The translations under genes and the position numbers were made by a program. From assembly GCF_963966145.1 (NCBI RefSeq), contig NC_091047.1, positions 22,816,001 to 22,880,000 on the forward strand: DNA of 64,000 bases, in the 5' to 3' direction. Below the pieces are notes generated by a model. It did not search any database, was not told the DNA's origin, and worked only from the letters and a program-made list of their open reading frames with translations. This stretch comes from Tenebrio molitor. Its lineage: Eukaryota; Arthropoda; Insecta; Coleoptera; Tenebrionidae. Below are positions 22,260 through 33,443 of the stretch, in pieces (the first letter of the stretch is position 1; the number at the start of each line of letters is the position of its first letter).

Positions 22260-25060
22260 AGTTGTATAACAGAATTATCCTTGACAAATTATCCTTGGAA
22301 AATCATTTAAGGATAACAACAGATTGAAAATTCACGTAGATAAGTATCATGTCGATAATAATCTATCAACTTTTTCTACTTCTTCTTCAACCGATTCAAT
22401 AACAAAATTGCTAATTAATTTGAAACTTCAGTTACCAACTATTAGAAGAATTCCAAAAGCTTGCAGACATTTAGCTGCAGATAAATTAAGTTCCATTATT
22501 AATAATTGTCTTTCGACCAAATCATTATCATCCTTTGAGAATCTTTTGCTTTTTTCGTATAGAGCTTTCAATGTAGCAGAGAAATCTGATAAGTCGTTGA
22601 ATAAGCATATACTTAAAAGAAAATCTTTCTAATTTTGAAGTACCTCAAATACGAACTGGTTCTAAGAAACGTACAAATTTATCATTAGCTGAGAAAGTAG
22701 AAGCAAAAGTAGCCGATTTTGATATCAGAGGAGCTGTTAAATTATTGTCCTCGGATGACTCATTAGCTTCATTCAACGAAGATGTTGCTGAAGAACTTAA
22801 AAAAAAACATCCTTCACCATCTCGCGAACTTTTTTTCCCAGACCCTTTCAAACCAGGAGACATTAGTTTAATAGTCAATGAGCAAAACGTTCGAGAAGCT
22901 ATCAATTCATTTCCTGCCGGTTCTTCACCAGGTTTAGATGGCATGAGACCACAATACTTGAAAGATATCATATCTTTGTCAGCGGGTGAAGCAGGTCAGA
23001 AGGCACTAAGAGCTTTAACCAAACTGTGCAATTTTTTATTATCTGGGCAACTTCCTTCAGAAATCTGCCATTTATTGTATGGTGCGTCTTTATGTGCCCT
23101 TAACAAAAAAGATGGAGGAATTAGACCGATCGCTATCGGAAACTGTTTGCGAAGATTGACCTCAAAGCTAGCCTGTTTTCAAAGTCGAAATATTGTAAAT
23201 TCGTATTTATCTCCACACCAACTTGGAGTTGCAACTAAACTAGGATGCGAAGCAGCAATTCATACCACACGAACCTTTGTTAATAACGATGAAAACCGTG
23301 GCAAAGTTCTTCTTAAATTAGATTTCAAAAATGCCTTTAACTCAGTCGAACGGGATTGTATTCTGAAAGAAGTCCAATGTCATACCCCACTTCTGTACCC
23401 TTATCTTTATCAATGCTATAGAAATCCTTCAACTTTATTTTTCGGTAATCATTTAATTTCTTCTTCTGTTGGAGCTCAGCAAGGAGATCCCTGCGGTCCC
23501 ATGATTTTTAGTCTTGCCATTCAACCGATTATTTTATCTTTGGATTCTCAAATGAATATATGGTATTTAGATGATGGAACCTTAGCGGATTACCCAGAAG
23601 TAGTTTTATCCGACTTTAAGAAAGTTATAAATTTATCTCAGGAAATTGGCCTTGAATTAAACTTTAACAAATGCGAGATCTTTTGCTGTTCTGGAGACAC
23701 AGATTTAAAAGTCATAAAGGAATTTCAAAATTTAGCACCAGGCATTAAAATCTGTGACCGAGAAAGTTTATCTCTTTTAGGCTCTCCAATCTTTGACCAA
23801 GGTTTCAAAAACACCGTCGAAAAAACTATAATTACAGTTGAAAATCTTTTAAACAAAGCTGAACTCCTTAACAGACACGTGGCTTATACTTTAATCAAAA
23901 ACTGTCTTTTCATACCAAAATTTAATTTTTTATTAAGAACAACTCCATTTTGGAAATTTTCTAATTATGTTAATTCAATTGATTCTTCTTTAAAGTCTTG
24001 TTTAGAGAGAATACTTAATTTACGTTTAACTGATTTACAATGGCGTCAGTCCACTTTACCGATTAGATTTGGTGGTCTATCTTCAATTAATGGGGTTAAA
24101 AAGCTTGTTTCTTTATTACTAAACTCAAAGGATAATGAGCTTAATATTCACCATTATGATGAAGCTTTAGCAGCCTGGGGTGTAGCAAATGAGAACGAAA
24201 TACCAACAATTCCACAATTTCAGAAGAATTGGGATAATATTAATATCAAAGGAATAATTGCCAATGACTTAATCTTTAATTCACCTAGAGACTTGGCTCG
24301 TTTTAAAGCTTTGCAATGCAGAGAATCAGGATCTTGGTTACATGCAATACCTTCTCCTAATATTGGTACTCTTTTAGATAACACTTCCTTCCAAGTTTGT
24401 ATTGGTTTAAGATTGGGTTGTAATCTTTGTACACCTCATATTTGCAAATGCAATGCGAAAGTTGACGAAATTGGCACCCACGGTCTAAGTTGTTTCAAAA
24501 GCAATGGTAGATTTTCAAGACACACTGAAATTAATTCCATTATCAATCGGTCTTTAACTTCAATTCATGTGAATTCAACTTTAGAACCAAACGGACTGTC
24601 TCGGGATGACGGAAAACGCCCAGATGGGATGACTTTAGTACCGTGGATTAAAGGTCAACCTTTGGTTTGGGACGTTACTGTTGTAGATACACTTGCAGAC
24701 AGTTACGTATTGAAATCATCTGAAGTCTCAGGTTTTGCCGCTGAAATGGCTTGCAAACGCAAACATAGCAAATATAGTTCAATCATTTCGTCAAACTACG
24801 TGTTTAAAGGTTTAGCATTTGAAACCTTAGGCCCTTGGTGCAAAGAAGCCATCGATTTCATTAATGTCATCGGAAACCGACTTATCGCGGAGTCAGGCGA
24901 TTCAAAATCAAAGAAATTCCTTTTCGAGAGGATTTCCCTTGCCATTCAACGTGGAAACGCTGCAAGCATTCGGGGCACTTTTCCAGATTCCGCAATATTA
25001 TCGGAAATTTTTGTATTATAAAACAAAAATGTTTATGTAATTATGTTATAATATAATATT
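22260..25060 (+). mobile_element. Non-LTR retrotransposon with C-terminal restriction-like endonuclease
   Basis: One long coding region with a single 1-nt frameshift near 22625. The N-terminal piece has the tail of a C2H2-like finger (KSFKDNNRLKIHVDKYH) near 22297-22350, as in R2-group elements. The reverse transcriptase follows in 22745-25021: motif A KLDFKNAF, motif B GAQQGDPCGP, motif C WYLDDG. The C-terminal part has a CKC-x9-H-x3-C knuckle (about 24440-24490) and a PD-(D/E)xK-like nuclease signature, RPDG then VWDVT (about 24620-24680). No apurinic-type endonuclease is seen. The class is inferred from these motifs; the exact clade is not certain. It sits in copy 2 only, within the larger insertion 21790-27010. 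Confidence 0.75.
22745..25021 (+). CDS. Reverse transcriptase / restriction-like endonuclease polyprotein
   Basis: Open for 758 codons to TAA at 25019-25021. The real frame continues upstream of 22745 to the frameshift near 22625, so the given start is only where an ORF can be opened. RT palm motifs and the C-terminal CCHC knuckle plus RPD...D nuclease are as described for the element. Expected to nick the target site and prime reverse transcription from it. The YxDD box reads YLDD, all catalytic aspartates present, so the enzyme part may be intact even if the N terminus is shifted. Confidence 0.75.
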   Translation: MSSDDSLASFNEDVAEELKKKHPSPSRELFFPDPFKPGDISLIVNEQNVREAINSFPAGSSPGLDGMRPQYLKDIISLSAGEAGQKALRALTKLCNFLLSGQLPSEICHLLYGASLCALNKKDGGIRPIAIGNCLRRLTSKLACFQSRNIVNSYLSPHQLGVATKLGCEAAIHTTRTFVNNDENRGKVLLKLDFKNAFNSVERDCILKEVQCHTPLLYPYLYQCYRNPSTLFFGNHLISSSVGAQQGDPCGPMIFSLAIQPIILSLDSQMNIWYLDDGTLADYPEVVLSDFKKVINLSQEIGLELNFNKCEIFCCSGDTDLKVIKEFQNLAPGIKICDRESLSLLGSPIFDQGFKNTVEKTIITVENLLNKAELLNRHVAYTLIKNCLFIPKFNFLLRTTPFWKFSNYVNSIDSSLKSCLERILNLRLTDLQWRQSTLPIRFGGLSSINGVKKLVSLLLNSKDNELNIHHYDEALAAWGVANENEIPTIPQFQKNWDNINIKGIIANDLIFNSPRDLARFKALQCRESGSWLHAIPSPNIGTLLDNTSFQVCIGLRLGCNLCTPHICKCNAKVDEIGTHGLSCFKSNGRFSRHTEINSIINRSLTSIHVNSTLEPNGLSRDDGKRPDGMTLVPWIKGQPLVWDVTVVDTLADSYVLKSSEVSGFAAEMACKRKHSKYSSIISSNYVFKGLAFETLGPWCKEAIDFINVIGNRLIAESGDSKSKKFLFERISLAIQRGNAASIRGTFPDSAILSEIFVL

Positions 25061-25265
25061 CCCTTTGTTCCTTGACAAAGGAAAAAAGTTTGAGATTTTT
25101 AATAAATAAATGATTTTGATTGGCTGAAAAAATTTCCACTTATTAATTTCATGTTGGGTTAGCTAGGTGCAAAAAATTTCCAGAAAATCTCTATATTGTT
25201 ATAGAAACGACACCAAATTCTGTTTTTCTATTGGCTATTTTTAAGTGTCGTGCGATTTTCATATA

Positions 25266-25607
25266 CAGGGCAAGTCACATAATGTTTATTTCTGAATTTA
25301 TTTTGTATGCAACCAAAAATACTGATGACGCTGACTCCTTGATACCGTTTATAATGTGATTTAATTTAGTAATCAACGTAGGTATGTAATTTGACTAAAA
25401 ATGTCAAAATGATGTTTTCCTGTTCTGAATAATGAAATCAAAAATTAAATTCATCAACTGTCATTTTGACATTTTTAGTCAAATTACATACCTACGTTGA
25501 TTACTAAATTAAAACACATTATAAACGGTATCAAGTGGTCAGCGTAATTAGTATTTTTGGTTGCGTACAAAATAAATTCAGAAAAAAACCTTACGTGACT
25601 TGCCCTG
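25266..25607. mobile_element. MITE, near-perfect 170-bp palindrome
   Basis: Ends cagggcaagtcacataatg and acgtgacttgccctg, flanked by TA on both sides. The arms meet around 25430, with gactaaaaatgtcaaaatga paired to its complement at about 25460-25490. Short ORFs across it are by-products of the palindrome. Confidence 0.75.
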
Positions 25608-25625
25608 TATAATATACCAACGGAC

Positions 25626-25777
25626 AGATATGTTGCCGGAAATTTTTTCGAGCAGTCCTGACACACGACTGTTTGTAGCAAGAAAATTACACGGGGGCGC
25701 TAGCCCGAGGGTAATTTTGAGCGACAAACACGAGTGTTGGACTGCAAGAAAAAATTTCTGCCGATATACCGGGTGTC
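25626..25777. repeat. Fold-back element with GC-rich loop
   Basis: Arms ggaaattttttcgagcagtc and gactgcaagaaaaaatttc; inner hairpin around gcgctagcccgaggg. The same style of short fold-back with a GC-rich centre recurs at 38086-38231, 34236-34325 and 54545-54650. Confidence 0.6.
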
Positions 25778-26034
25778 CCAACGGTTTGGCAAAGTAGATT
25801 TACTAAGTTAATATAAGTTCTTTGAAAAATGTTGTTATTTCATGTTATACGTACAAGTTATGAGCATGGTTTAAAAATATTTTAGATTATACAGGGTGTT
25901 TGGTGTATCGGTGGCAACACAAACTTATATTTTTTTAAATGAAACACCCAATATTTTTTTTGCGTTTTTGGAAAGTTCTCGTCAAAACAAAGAGAAAGAT
26001 ACCATATTTGAAGGATCTAACTTCTACTGTTAGT

Positions 26035-26653
26035 AAACTATTCGCTCTTTTATGTCCGGACAAACCAAACTTTGAAAATTTGTAAAAAATTGTAACAGAC
26101 GATAATTATTTAGGTTAGGTTTTTTATTGCCTTGTTGAAAAACATTAAGATTTTTACTTAATTACGTAGAGGGCGCTTCAAACGCAAACTCTTTATTTTG
26201 TCTGTTTTTTTAAATGGAACGCCCTGTATTTCGATATACCGTTGGATAGCTCTTTCAATGAGCGTTCGAAAGATATAGGGTGTTTGGCATCTAAAATAAA
26301 TAGTTTATCCACAAATTTGGATAACTTGTTTATTGTGTTTTTTTTTTTTGGAAAGTGTACCACCGCCACTGTTCTTTTTATTTCTTTTATTTAAGTTAAT
26401 TAAAGGTTAAATTTATTCTTTTTTGAATTATTTTGTACATCTATAGTAATATTAAAATTAAACTCGATGAAATGTATTTTTTTGGTTCAGTTAAATTAAA
26501 GAAAAATCTGAAATACATATTTGATATTTTAAATGAAATTGACGATATTTACAATGTTCTAAAAAAATCTAATCTAAATAATTATCATCTGTTATATTTT
26601 TTACAAATTTTCAAAGTTTGGTTTGTCCGGACATAAAAGAGCGAATAGTTTTA
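26035..26653. repeat. Inverted-repeat element
   Basis: Left arm aaactattcgctcttttatg (26036) with tccggacaaaccaaactttg; right arm is the complement at about 26606-26650. Arms of about 80 bp surround an AT-rich middle whose ORF (26433-26636) has no recognisable product. Confidence 0.65.
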
Positions 26654-27532
26654 TCCCCGCACACAACCAAAATTAAAATTTCTATACGCTGTGTTTCAGT
26701 TACATGAAATTGATAGTAACATTTGACTGTTTGATTTACCTACTGGATTTTTTGATTTGTTTTTGTTCGTTATAAAATTTATTTTTTCTAACTTTATTTT
26801 TTTTTTCCCAAAAATTTCCTTACGCAAGATAACAAAATTTTTATACTGCTGTTTAGACAATTAAAAGGGCTATCAGAATTAATAAAAAAAAATACGGCCT
26901 TTCCATTAAAAAAATATCGATGACGTGATCACTCGAAAACAAATGACTAATTGGAATTTTATTTGGTATCAACATATGTATTTTTATAAACTAAAATTGA
27001 CCTGTTCAAAGATTTGTTTGAAAAAAATTTTGATTAATTTTTAAGGAATTTATTCCATACTTTTGTCTATGACTATATTTGTTTTCCCAAATGAGATTCA
27101 ACAAAGATGATTATTTCGATGACAACACCTGCAGCTTGACACCTGCAAAAACTGTACTGTTCTAGTTATGTTACTTAACCTTAGAGTACCTGAACTCTTC
27201 TAGTAATTTTCCATTTCATTGTCTTCTTTTTCCTATTAGCATAATTAGATCAATTACCGAAGGCGAACCAAAAGAAAGAACGAAGAAGACCCTTTTCCAG
27301 TCCGATATTTTGGACGCTACCATATTCCTATTTCTACGTGCTCCTTGTTCGTATTTCCAACGCAAAGTTAAAATGTATTTACCAGAACGCGCAATATTGA
27401 CGTGTTCCTTGTCACCGCTCAAAAGAATTATCAGTTTTCGGTAACCTTCATTATATAATTAATTAACACATATTAAAATATTATAATTTACTGACAATAA
27501 GTGCTCTTTGGTCTTAGTCACACTAGTCACTG

Positions 27533-27609
27533 TTATCAAATTTGATAAGATTTTCATCTCGAATATTATTTAAAGATAGAAATCAAGTAAGTTAATGCAC
27601 TATATAAAG
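27533..27609 (+). promoter_or_regulatory. Palindromic GATA site and TATA box of gene d
   Basis: TTATCAAATTTGATAA at 27533-27548 and TATATAAAG at 27601-27609, conserved from copy 1 (gene b), while parts of the upstream flank have been disrupted by insertions. Confidence 0.55.
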
Positions 27610-27645
27610 CTTCTCCACCTAAGCGTCCTACAACAAACCGACACG

Positions 27646-29451
27646 ATGAACTACAAACTAGTTTTGCTGTTGTACCTGTATGGTTTGACATTTGAGTAAG
27701 TTATTGTTTTAAAATATTTGACATCAGATGATAGTTATTTTTTAAGAAACGCTAACGCAGCTATCAACCGTACCTTTCCTGCGAACTTTAAATTCGGAGT
27801 AGCCACGGCTTCCTATCAAATTGAAGGAGCTTGGAATGAAGACGGTAAAAGCGAAAACATCTGGGACCACATCTGCCATGAAAATCCAACATTCGTCGTC
27901 AACCAAGACAACGGTGACATTGCATGCGATTCATATCACAAATACAAAGAAGATGTTGCTTTGCTCAAAGATATAGGAGTGGATTTCTACCGATTTTCAA
28001 TATCGTGGTCTAGAGTAATCCCCGAAGGAGTCGCCGGCAGCCCTGTCAACCAACTCGGTATAAATTATTACAAGAATTTAGTCCAGGAACTGATCAACAA
28101 TGGCATTGAACCGATGGTGACGATGTACCATTGGGATCTTCCCGAAGCATTGCAGGATCTTGGAGGTTGGCTCAATCCAGAAGTTATAGACCACTACGCA
28201 TATTACGCTAAAACTTTATATGAAGAACTTGGAGATTCGGTCAAACATTGGATGACGTTCAATGAGCCAAAGCAGACATGTATGGGAGGATATGGAGACG
28301 GTAATATGGCACCGGGTTACAACTTTACTGGATTGGAAGATTATCAATGTACACATATTTTGCTTAAAGCACACGCCAAAGCTTATCACATTTACGATGA
28401 AGAATTTCGAGCTGAACAACAAGGTAATTCAAACAAATTGCTGAAAGAAATTCCGTTAAAGACATTTATCAATCAACAGGGTCGATCGGTATCGTCATGG
28501 ATACTGCATGGTTTGAACCAGCAAGTGATAGCGATCAAGATAAAGAAGCTGCTGAAAGAGGCCTTCAATTTATGGTACGACAATAATTGAATTGAATCAG
28601 TGTTAAAGTAATCCGTGTTTTCATAGTATGGATGGTTTGCCAATCCTATAGTCAACGGTAACTACCCTCAAGTAATGATAGATCGTATCGACGAAAGAAG
28701 TGCAGCTCAGGGTTATGCAGTTTCTAGACTTCCGAAATTCACAGATGAGGAAATAGAATACATTAAGGGAACTCATGACTTTGTCGCGGTCAATTATTAT
28801 AGTGGTACTTATGCCCAGTGGATTGAAGAAGCGGACATAAATGACGTCAGCTATAACAGCGACTTAAATATTCTTGTATTCCCTGATGATGACTGGGAAG
28901 ATACTGAACCTCCATGGTTTAAAGTAATAAAAACATATTGTATTTTTGTTTACGATTAAACTAAAAATTTTCCAGATTGTACCATGGGGTCTAGGAAAAA
29001 CGGTCAATTGGATCAGGAAAACGTACAATAATCCAGAAATTTTCATTACTGAAAATGGATACCCTGACGTAGGAGGCCTACAGGATGATAAAAGAATACA
29101 TTTTTATAAGGTAATTTCTAACGTAGACGTAATAATTCAAATACGTAACATTACTTCATCTAGGAACATATGAGCAGTCTGCTTGAAGCTATTTTGGACG
29201 ATGGTGTAAATGTTACGAGATATACGGCTTGGAGTTTAATGGATAACTTTGAATGGGGTCTCGGTTACAGGTAGAGGATTAAGATTGACTTTTAAATAAA
29301 ATTACATACCTAACAATTTTATTTTAGTAAAAAATACGGAATGTACAGTGTAGATTTTGAAGATCCTGATAGGCCAAGAACTCCGAAAGCTTCAGCAGCT
29401 TATTACAATCAAGTAATTACTACCAGATGTTTAGTAGACGTCTGCGAATAA
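27646..29451 (+). CDS. GH1 beta-glucosidase / myrosinase-like enzyme (gene d)
   Basis: Exons 27646-27695, 27747-28423, 28480-28574, 28627-28923, 28976-29110, 29164-29270, 29328-29451; 494 aa, all junctions GT-AG and in frame. Signal peptide MNYKLVLLLYLYGLTF. Acid/base Glu190 (TFNEP), nucleophile Glu399 (ITENG), WSLMDNFEW. It is the duplicate of gene b: I count six residue differences (exon 1 W/L; exon 2 D/N twice, I/V, T/I; exon 5 Y/H), none in the active-site motifs. Intron 4 is 3 nt shorter. AATAAA at 29517-29522. Secreted beta-glycosidase by family; substrate unknown. The paired gene-plus-relic layout (r2 follows at 31223) mirrors gene b. Confidence 0.93.
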
Positions 29452-29623
29452 CTGCAGTTATTGTGTCATTTTCCACTTTCATGGTTACGTCTACTTCTTT
29501 AACCTATACCTATATTAATAAAGCAATTACGATACTCTTGTTAAATTTATTTCGTGTACTTGGTTAACGTTTCAAAATAGTATATTACATTACGAAAGTG
29601 ATACTTTGCAGACGAGGAGGCGT

Positions 29624-29891
29624 TGTTTAGGACTGTAACCCTTTTGTATGCTGTGTTTTTGCTGGGTTGTTGCGATCGAATTGGACGCTTTGAGATGGAC
29701 GTCTTTATTCGAGAAAAAATAACTGTCACTTTTGTTGAGTACTTTATTCGTCTCTGGTTTCTAGTTATTCTCTACCTACTATTTACAAAATTTTACCTTA
29801 AATACTACCTACTTCTAGAAAACTGAGGGTGGGGGTGTAAGCACCCGTCCAGACCTTCGTGGGTACAGTTGGACGTAACAGAAATGCAACA
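29624..29891. mobile_element. Solo LTR of a retrotransposon
   Basis: 268 bp starting TGTTTAGG and ending GCAACA, flanked by the 5-bp direct repeat GGCGT (29619-29623 and 29892-29896). The paralogous site after gene b (7588-7592) has one GGCGT and no insert, so this is a clean insertion. TG...CA ends plus a 5-bp target duplication are typical of LTR retrotransposons; no internal region remains, so it is a solo LTR, presumably left by LTR-LTR recombination. Family not identified. Confidence 0.8.
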
Positions 29892-30196
29892 GGCGTGTTG
29901 AAGAATACGAGGATGCGAAGCGTCCGAGTACTTCTTCAAGCCTCCGAGACACTTTCAAGCTGCGTAATATATTACATTTTTTTGAAATCGCTTTTTAAAA
30001 ATAAAATTCTGTCGCATCAAGTCGGACACAGTCACCTAGGTAACGATAACCATTATAGTAAAATGACTATATACTTGCAAAGTAAAAATGCCTCGGCAGG
30101 CAAAAATCGCCAAAACTGACTAGGCTTGAAAAGTGACACTTTCCAGATCCAACTGCGTCTTGAAATGACTCACTTTCTTGACGATTTCAGGAAAAA

Positions 30197-30590
30197 TATA
30201 CGGGGTGTTAGTAAATGGTTGGGAATAAATTTCGGAGTGAATTCCTTATGAAAAATGTGGCTTAAAACCTAAATAAAGTTTTTCGTTAAAACGAGTAGTT
30301 TTCTCAAAAAAAAAGAAAAATAAATGTATTCTGACATATCTGTATTTTTTATAAAATGTGTATAAACGTGGAATGTTGAATTTAAAAAAAAATAAATTCA
30401 AAACTAATGCGATTTTAGGCAGACAAAAGAACTAATTAGAGAAATTCTCCAACAGTGGGCTACATTTATTTTTATTTTTTTGAGAAAACTACTAATTTTA
30501 TCGAAAAACATTATTTAGGTTTTAAGCCACATTTTTGGTAAGGAATTCACCCTGAAATTTATTCCCAACCATTAACTAACACCCTGTATA
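30197..30590. mobile_element. MITE, second copy (partner 7894-8295)
   Basis: Same ends as in copy 1 (tacggggtgttagtaaatgg and complement), carried along with the segmental duplication. Confidence 0.75.
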
Positions 30591-31222
30591 ATCGCCAAAG
30601 ACCTAGACTTCAAAGTACAACAACGTGGGTAAATCTGTGGCAACAGTAAAATATTGCTTTTGTGAGGATGGTAAGTTGATTCTTTTAAATAGCACTATTG
30701 GTCAAATTTCACATTTTCTTCTTAATTCAGTGTTGTAGCAAATCAATACAAAAGGACGTGATCGACTCACTGATTTAGAAAATATACTTTTTGTTCTGTG
30801 GAAATGAGTCTAGCCGCCCCTAGAGGATCCAGAACATCAAGAGGCATCAAAGACTTGAAAGCCCGCATTGTACGCTTCAAAAGCATTTTTATATTAAATG
30901 TTTCATATTTATTACATTTCTATGAGCGGAAATGAAGTACTAAAGGACTGCTTTCGAATAATATACAACATGACTAAATTCAGCATAAATTTCGGGTTGG
31001 TATGAAAAACACATTTTGAAAATTAAAGTGGTGTCGGCGACTGAAAAGGTTAAGAACCACTGATCTGTATAGTTTATTTAAACAAGTCGATATTGATCCT
31101 GTTAGAGAAATACAGAAATACTTCAAAATATATTCCAATCAAAATTGCGTAGCATAGCATACGTCTTGCTGTGTCTTCATACTCCAAATTGTGGGAGTGA
31201 ACAATTATTACCGATGTTGATC

Positions 31223-31960
31223 TAGACTTAAAGTAATCCTCAAAGGTGTGGCAGACAATCCAATTAACCAAATCCACGTACACTATTTAATGAATTTATT
31301 CCAAGAAGTAATTGATAATGCAGTCGAACCCATAGTGATAATATTACCACTGGAACCTTGCTCGACCAGACAGAATCTCGCAGGTTACCCCACTTTGGTT
31401 CTTTCACAAAGGATCACTTTGTTTATTGTATACTTTAGAAGAACTATGTACTTGGACATTTCTTCAAGTTATGGATAATTTTCAATGAACCTCTAATTAA
31501 AACATATATTACTCTTAAGAACCTTCGAGCTGAACAACACTTAAATTTCAAGGACATTTTATCAGTTTCGATACTCCCTAGACTCGATTGATGCTGTTGT
31601 CGATTCTACGAGTATGTGGTATGAACCAGCTAGAGATAATTACTACGATAAACAAGCAGCTGAAAATCCTCAATTTGTGGTATTGTAAATACTGAACAAT
31701 AACAAATTAAATTTATCACGATTCTATTTGTAAAGGTATTCAAGTGAACGATTCCTAAATTCAAGGGTTAAGGATAAAAATAAGAATACGAGTACTTCAA
31801 AAAAAACTTAGGATTTTATTGGAATTAATGCAGATATTACCAACAATATTGGAAAGAAGGAACAGATATAAGCTATGTTGGTTATATCAGATCCTACCTT
31901 AGTTGAAAATGAGAAAACTAATAAAGAGATTACTGCATTTACAGCAGGTAAGAAATATTT
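31223..31960 (+). pseudogene. GH1 relic r2
   Basis: Counterpart of r1 but with more preserved: exon 2 piece (KGVADNPINQ ... NAVEPIVI), exon 3 piece with WYEPARDNYYDKQAAENPQF (about 31612-31680, compare WFEPASDSDQDKEAAERGLQF), and a weak exon 4 piece with DFIGIN (about 31811-31830). Frames are interrupted by stops and deletions; no nucleophile exon. Co-linear with r3 at 37020-37800. Confidence 0.7.
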
Positions 31961-31984
31961 AATACTTCCCATGGAACTGTCTCA

Positions 31985-32330
31985 TTTAGTTGAAGATATT
32001 CCATTGATTTTTCGCATAAATCAGTGGTTACAACATGACGGGGCACCACCCCATTTCAGTCGCAATATGCAAGGTATTTTGAATCGAATATATCCTAATC
32101 GTTGGCCTGCACGATCTCCGAACCTCAATCCTCTGGATTTTTCTTATGGAGGCACGTGAAAAACGTTGTTTACAACCGACCCATTCATAACGATATTCAC
32201 CCATTCATAACCGATTACAAGAAGCTTTTGGAACAATTACATTTGAAATGGTCAGGCCCTCCAAATTAAGCTTACTACGGCGTGCACAACTATTTCTCGA
32301 AATGAATGGTGGACATTTTGGGCATCTCCT
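31985..32330 (+). pseudogene. Tc1/mariner-superfamily transposase C-terminal fragment
   Basis: Reads WLQHDGAPPHFSRNMQG, then WPARSPNLNPLDF (the region holding the second catalytic Asp of the DDE/DDD transposase), then after a frameshift PSKLSLLRRAQLFLEMNGGH near 32250-32320, the usual C-terminal end. The N-terminal half is missing. It is inserted directly after relic r2. Confidence 0.75.
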
Positions 32331-32399
32331 TTAATTTTTTCTTCTTTCTTTGAGTTTTGTTGGTGTTTCGCTTTGTTATTATTTGCTTTCGTTCTATTA

Positions 32400-32925
32400 A
32401 ATTCGGTTCCCACCGGCAGAAACAGCGGAACACCATTATTATTTAAAAATCTATCCTCGCGCCGTGTGGTTGCTCTTTTTCGACCAGATCCAGGTCTTCT
32501 TGTGTACTGACCAGTCTCTTGAAACCTTCTAACAGCTCTGTGAACAGTAGTAAGAGGAGCCCCAATAGCATTAGCCGCATAAGGAATGCTACAATCGTCT
32601 TCAACCAAAGCTAATGCTCGGGCAATATTTACACCAGCTAGAGGCATTCTTTTACGTTCTGCACAAAAATTAGACGTTAATAACAATAAAAAATTACAAA
32701 AGCTATAAAATCTAACCAGGCTGGTTAATTATAAAAATGGTACATTTAAGAAACAATACTTTTAAGCAGAAAATTTGTTTTTATGCGAAAATAGCCTATG
32801 CTAATACTCAAAGTAATGTTTGAGATCATCGCCTCCGGGTCAAAATACGTCAAAATAGGTATTGTGGGAATAAATTTGTTGTTTAATTAGTGTTCCGCTT
32901 TTTTTGCCGGTGACTGTATTTGATG
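32400..32925 (-). mobile_element. Internally deleted Tc1-like element with DNA-binding domain remnant
   Basis: Inverted ends: ccggcagaaacagcggaaca (about 32415-32435) and tgttccgctttttttgccgg (about 32890-32912). Between them the minus strand (about 32650 down to 32440) encodes RALALVEDDCSIPYAANAIG, TTVHRAVRRFQETGQYTRRP and GSGRKRATTRREDRF, the helix-turn-helix N terminus of a Tc1-like transposase. The catalytic domain is gone, so it could only move in trans. Confidence 0.7.
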
Positions 32926-33443
32926 TCTCATTTGTTCAACTCGGATAAAAAATAAGCAAGATACAACGTCAAAGGTTTTTCGTCAGTCACCCTGTATATG
33001 AAGCGGCAACCATAAATTTTATATTCAGTTTTTACGCCAACTTGAACTACAGTCATTTTTAATAACTCTGTATAAAAAAATTCAAATACACGCATATGAA
33101 ATGTCATACAAATATCAACTCTACCCCACCCACACAGTTGCCACATAAATTTTAGTACATAGTTGCCATATTTATCCACAATCATTTTGGATCACCCAAT
33201 ATAATAGCAGAAATTAATCTGTTGGGGATAGAATGGGCATTTTTACAAGTAAGTCGGTTAAAGTAGCAGTTGGCGTTTCATGAGTTTAATTTTAGGGTAG
33301 GTACGGAAAGTAGCGACGTGTTCCAAACCACGGCTAACTCAAAACGTGTCAATTTTGGAACACTCGTTACTCGAAATATTCTATTCACGTTAGGTACTTA
33401 CAGGAATGTTAATTAAGAAGCAAATAAGAGTAGAGGTATTTTC

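Larger units (their letters stand above)
16890..31960. repeat. Segmental duplication, copy 2 (partner about 950-9440)
   Basis: Co-linear with copy 1 but about 6 kb longer because of insertions at about 17136-17568, 17684-18108, 18957-20430, 21790-27010 and 29624-29891. It carries gene d, relic r2, the second copies of the MITE (30197-30590) and the fold-back. Within the 18957-20430 insertion, 19970-20165 duplicates 21054-21245 of the same copy. Confidence 0.85.

Noticed and set aside
5616..29451. Genes b and d as one gene split into two haplotypes by the assembler
   Set aside because: They lie 22 kb apart in one contiguous sequence with different insertions and different neighbours; still, only long reads can exclude it fully.
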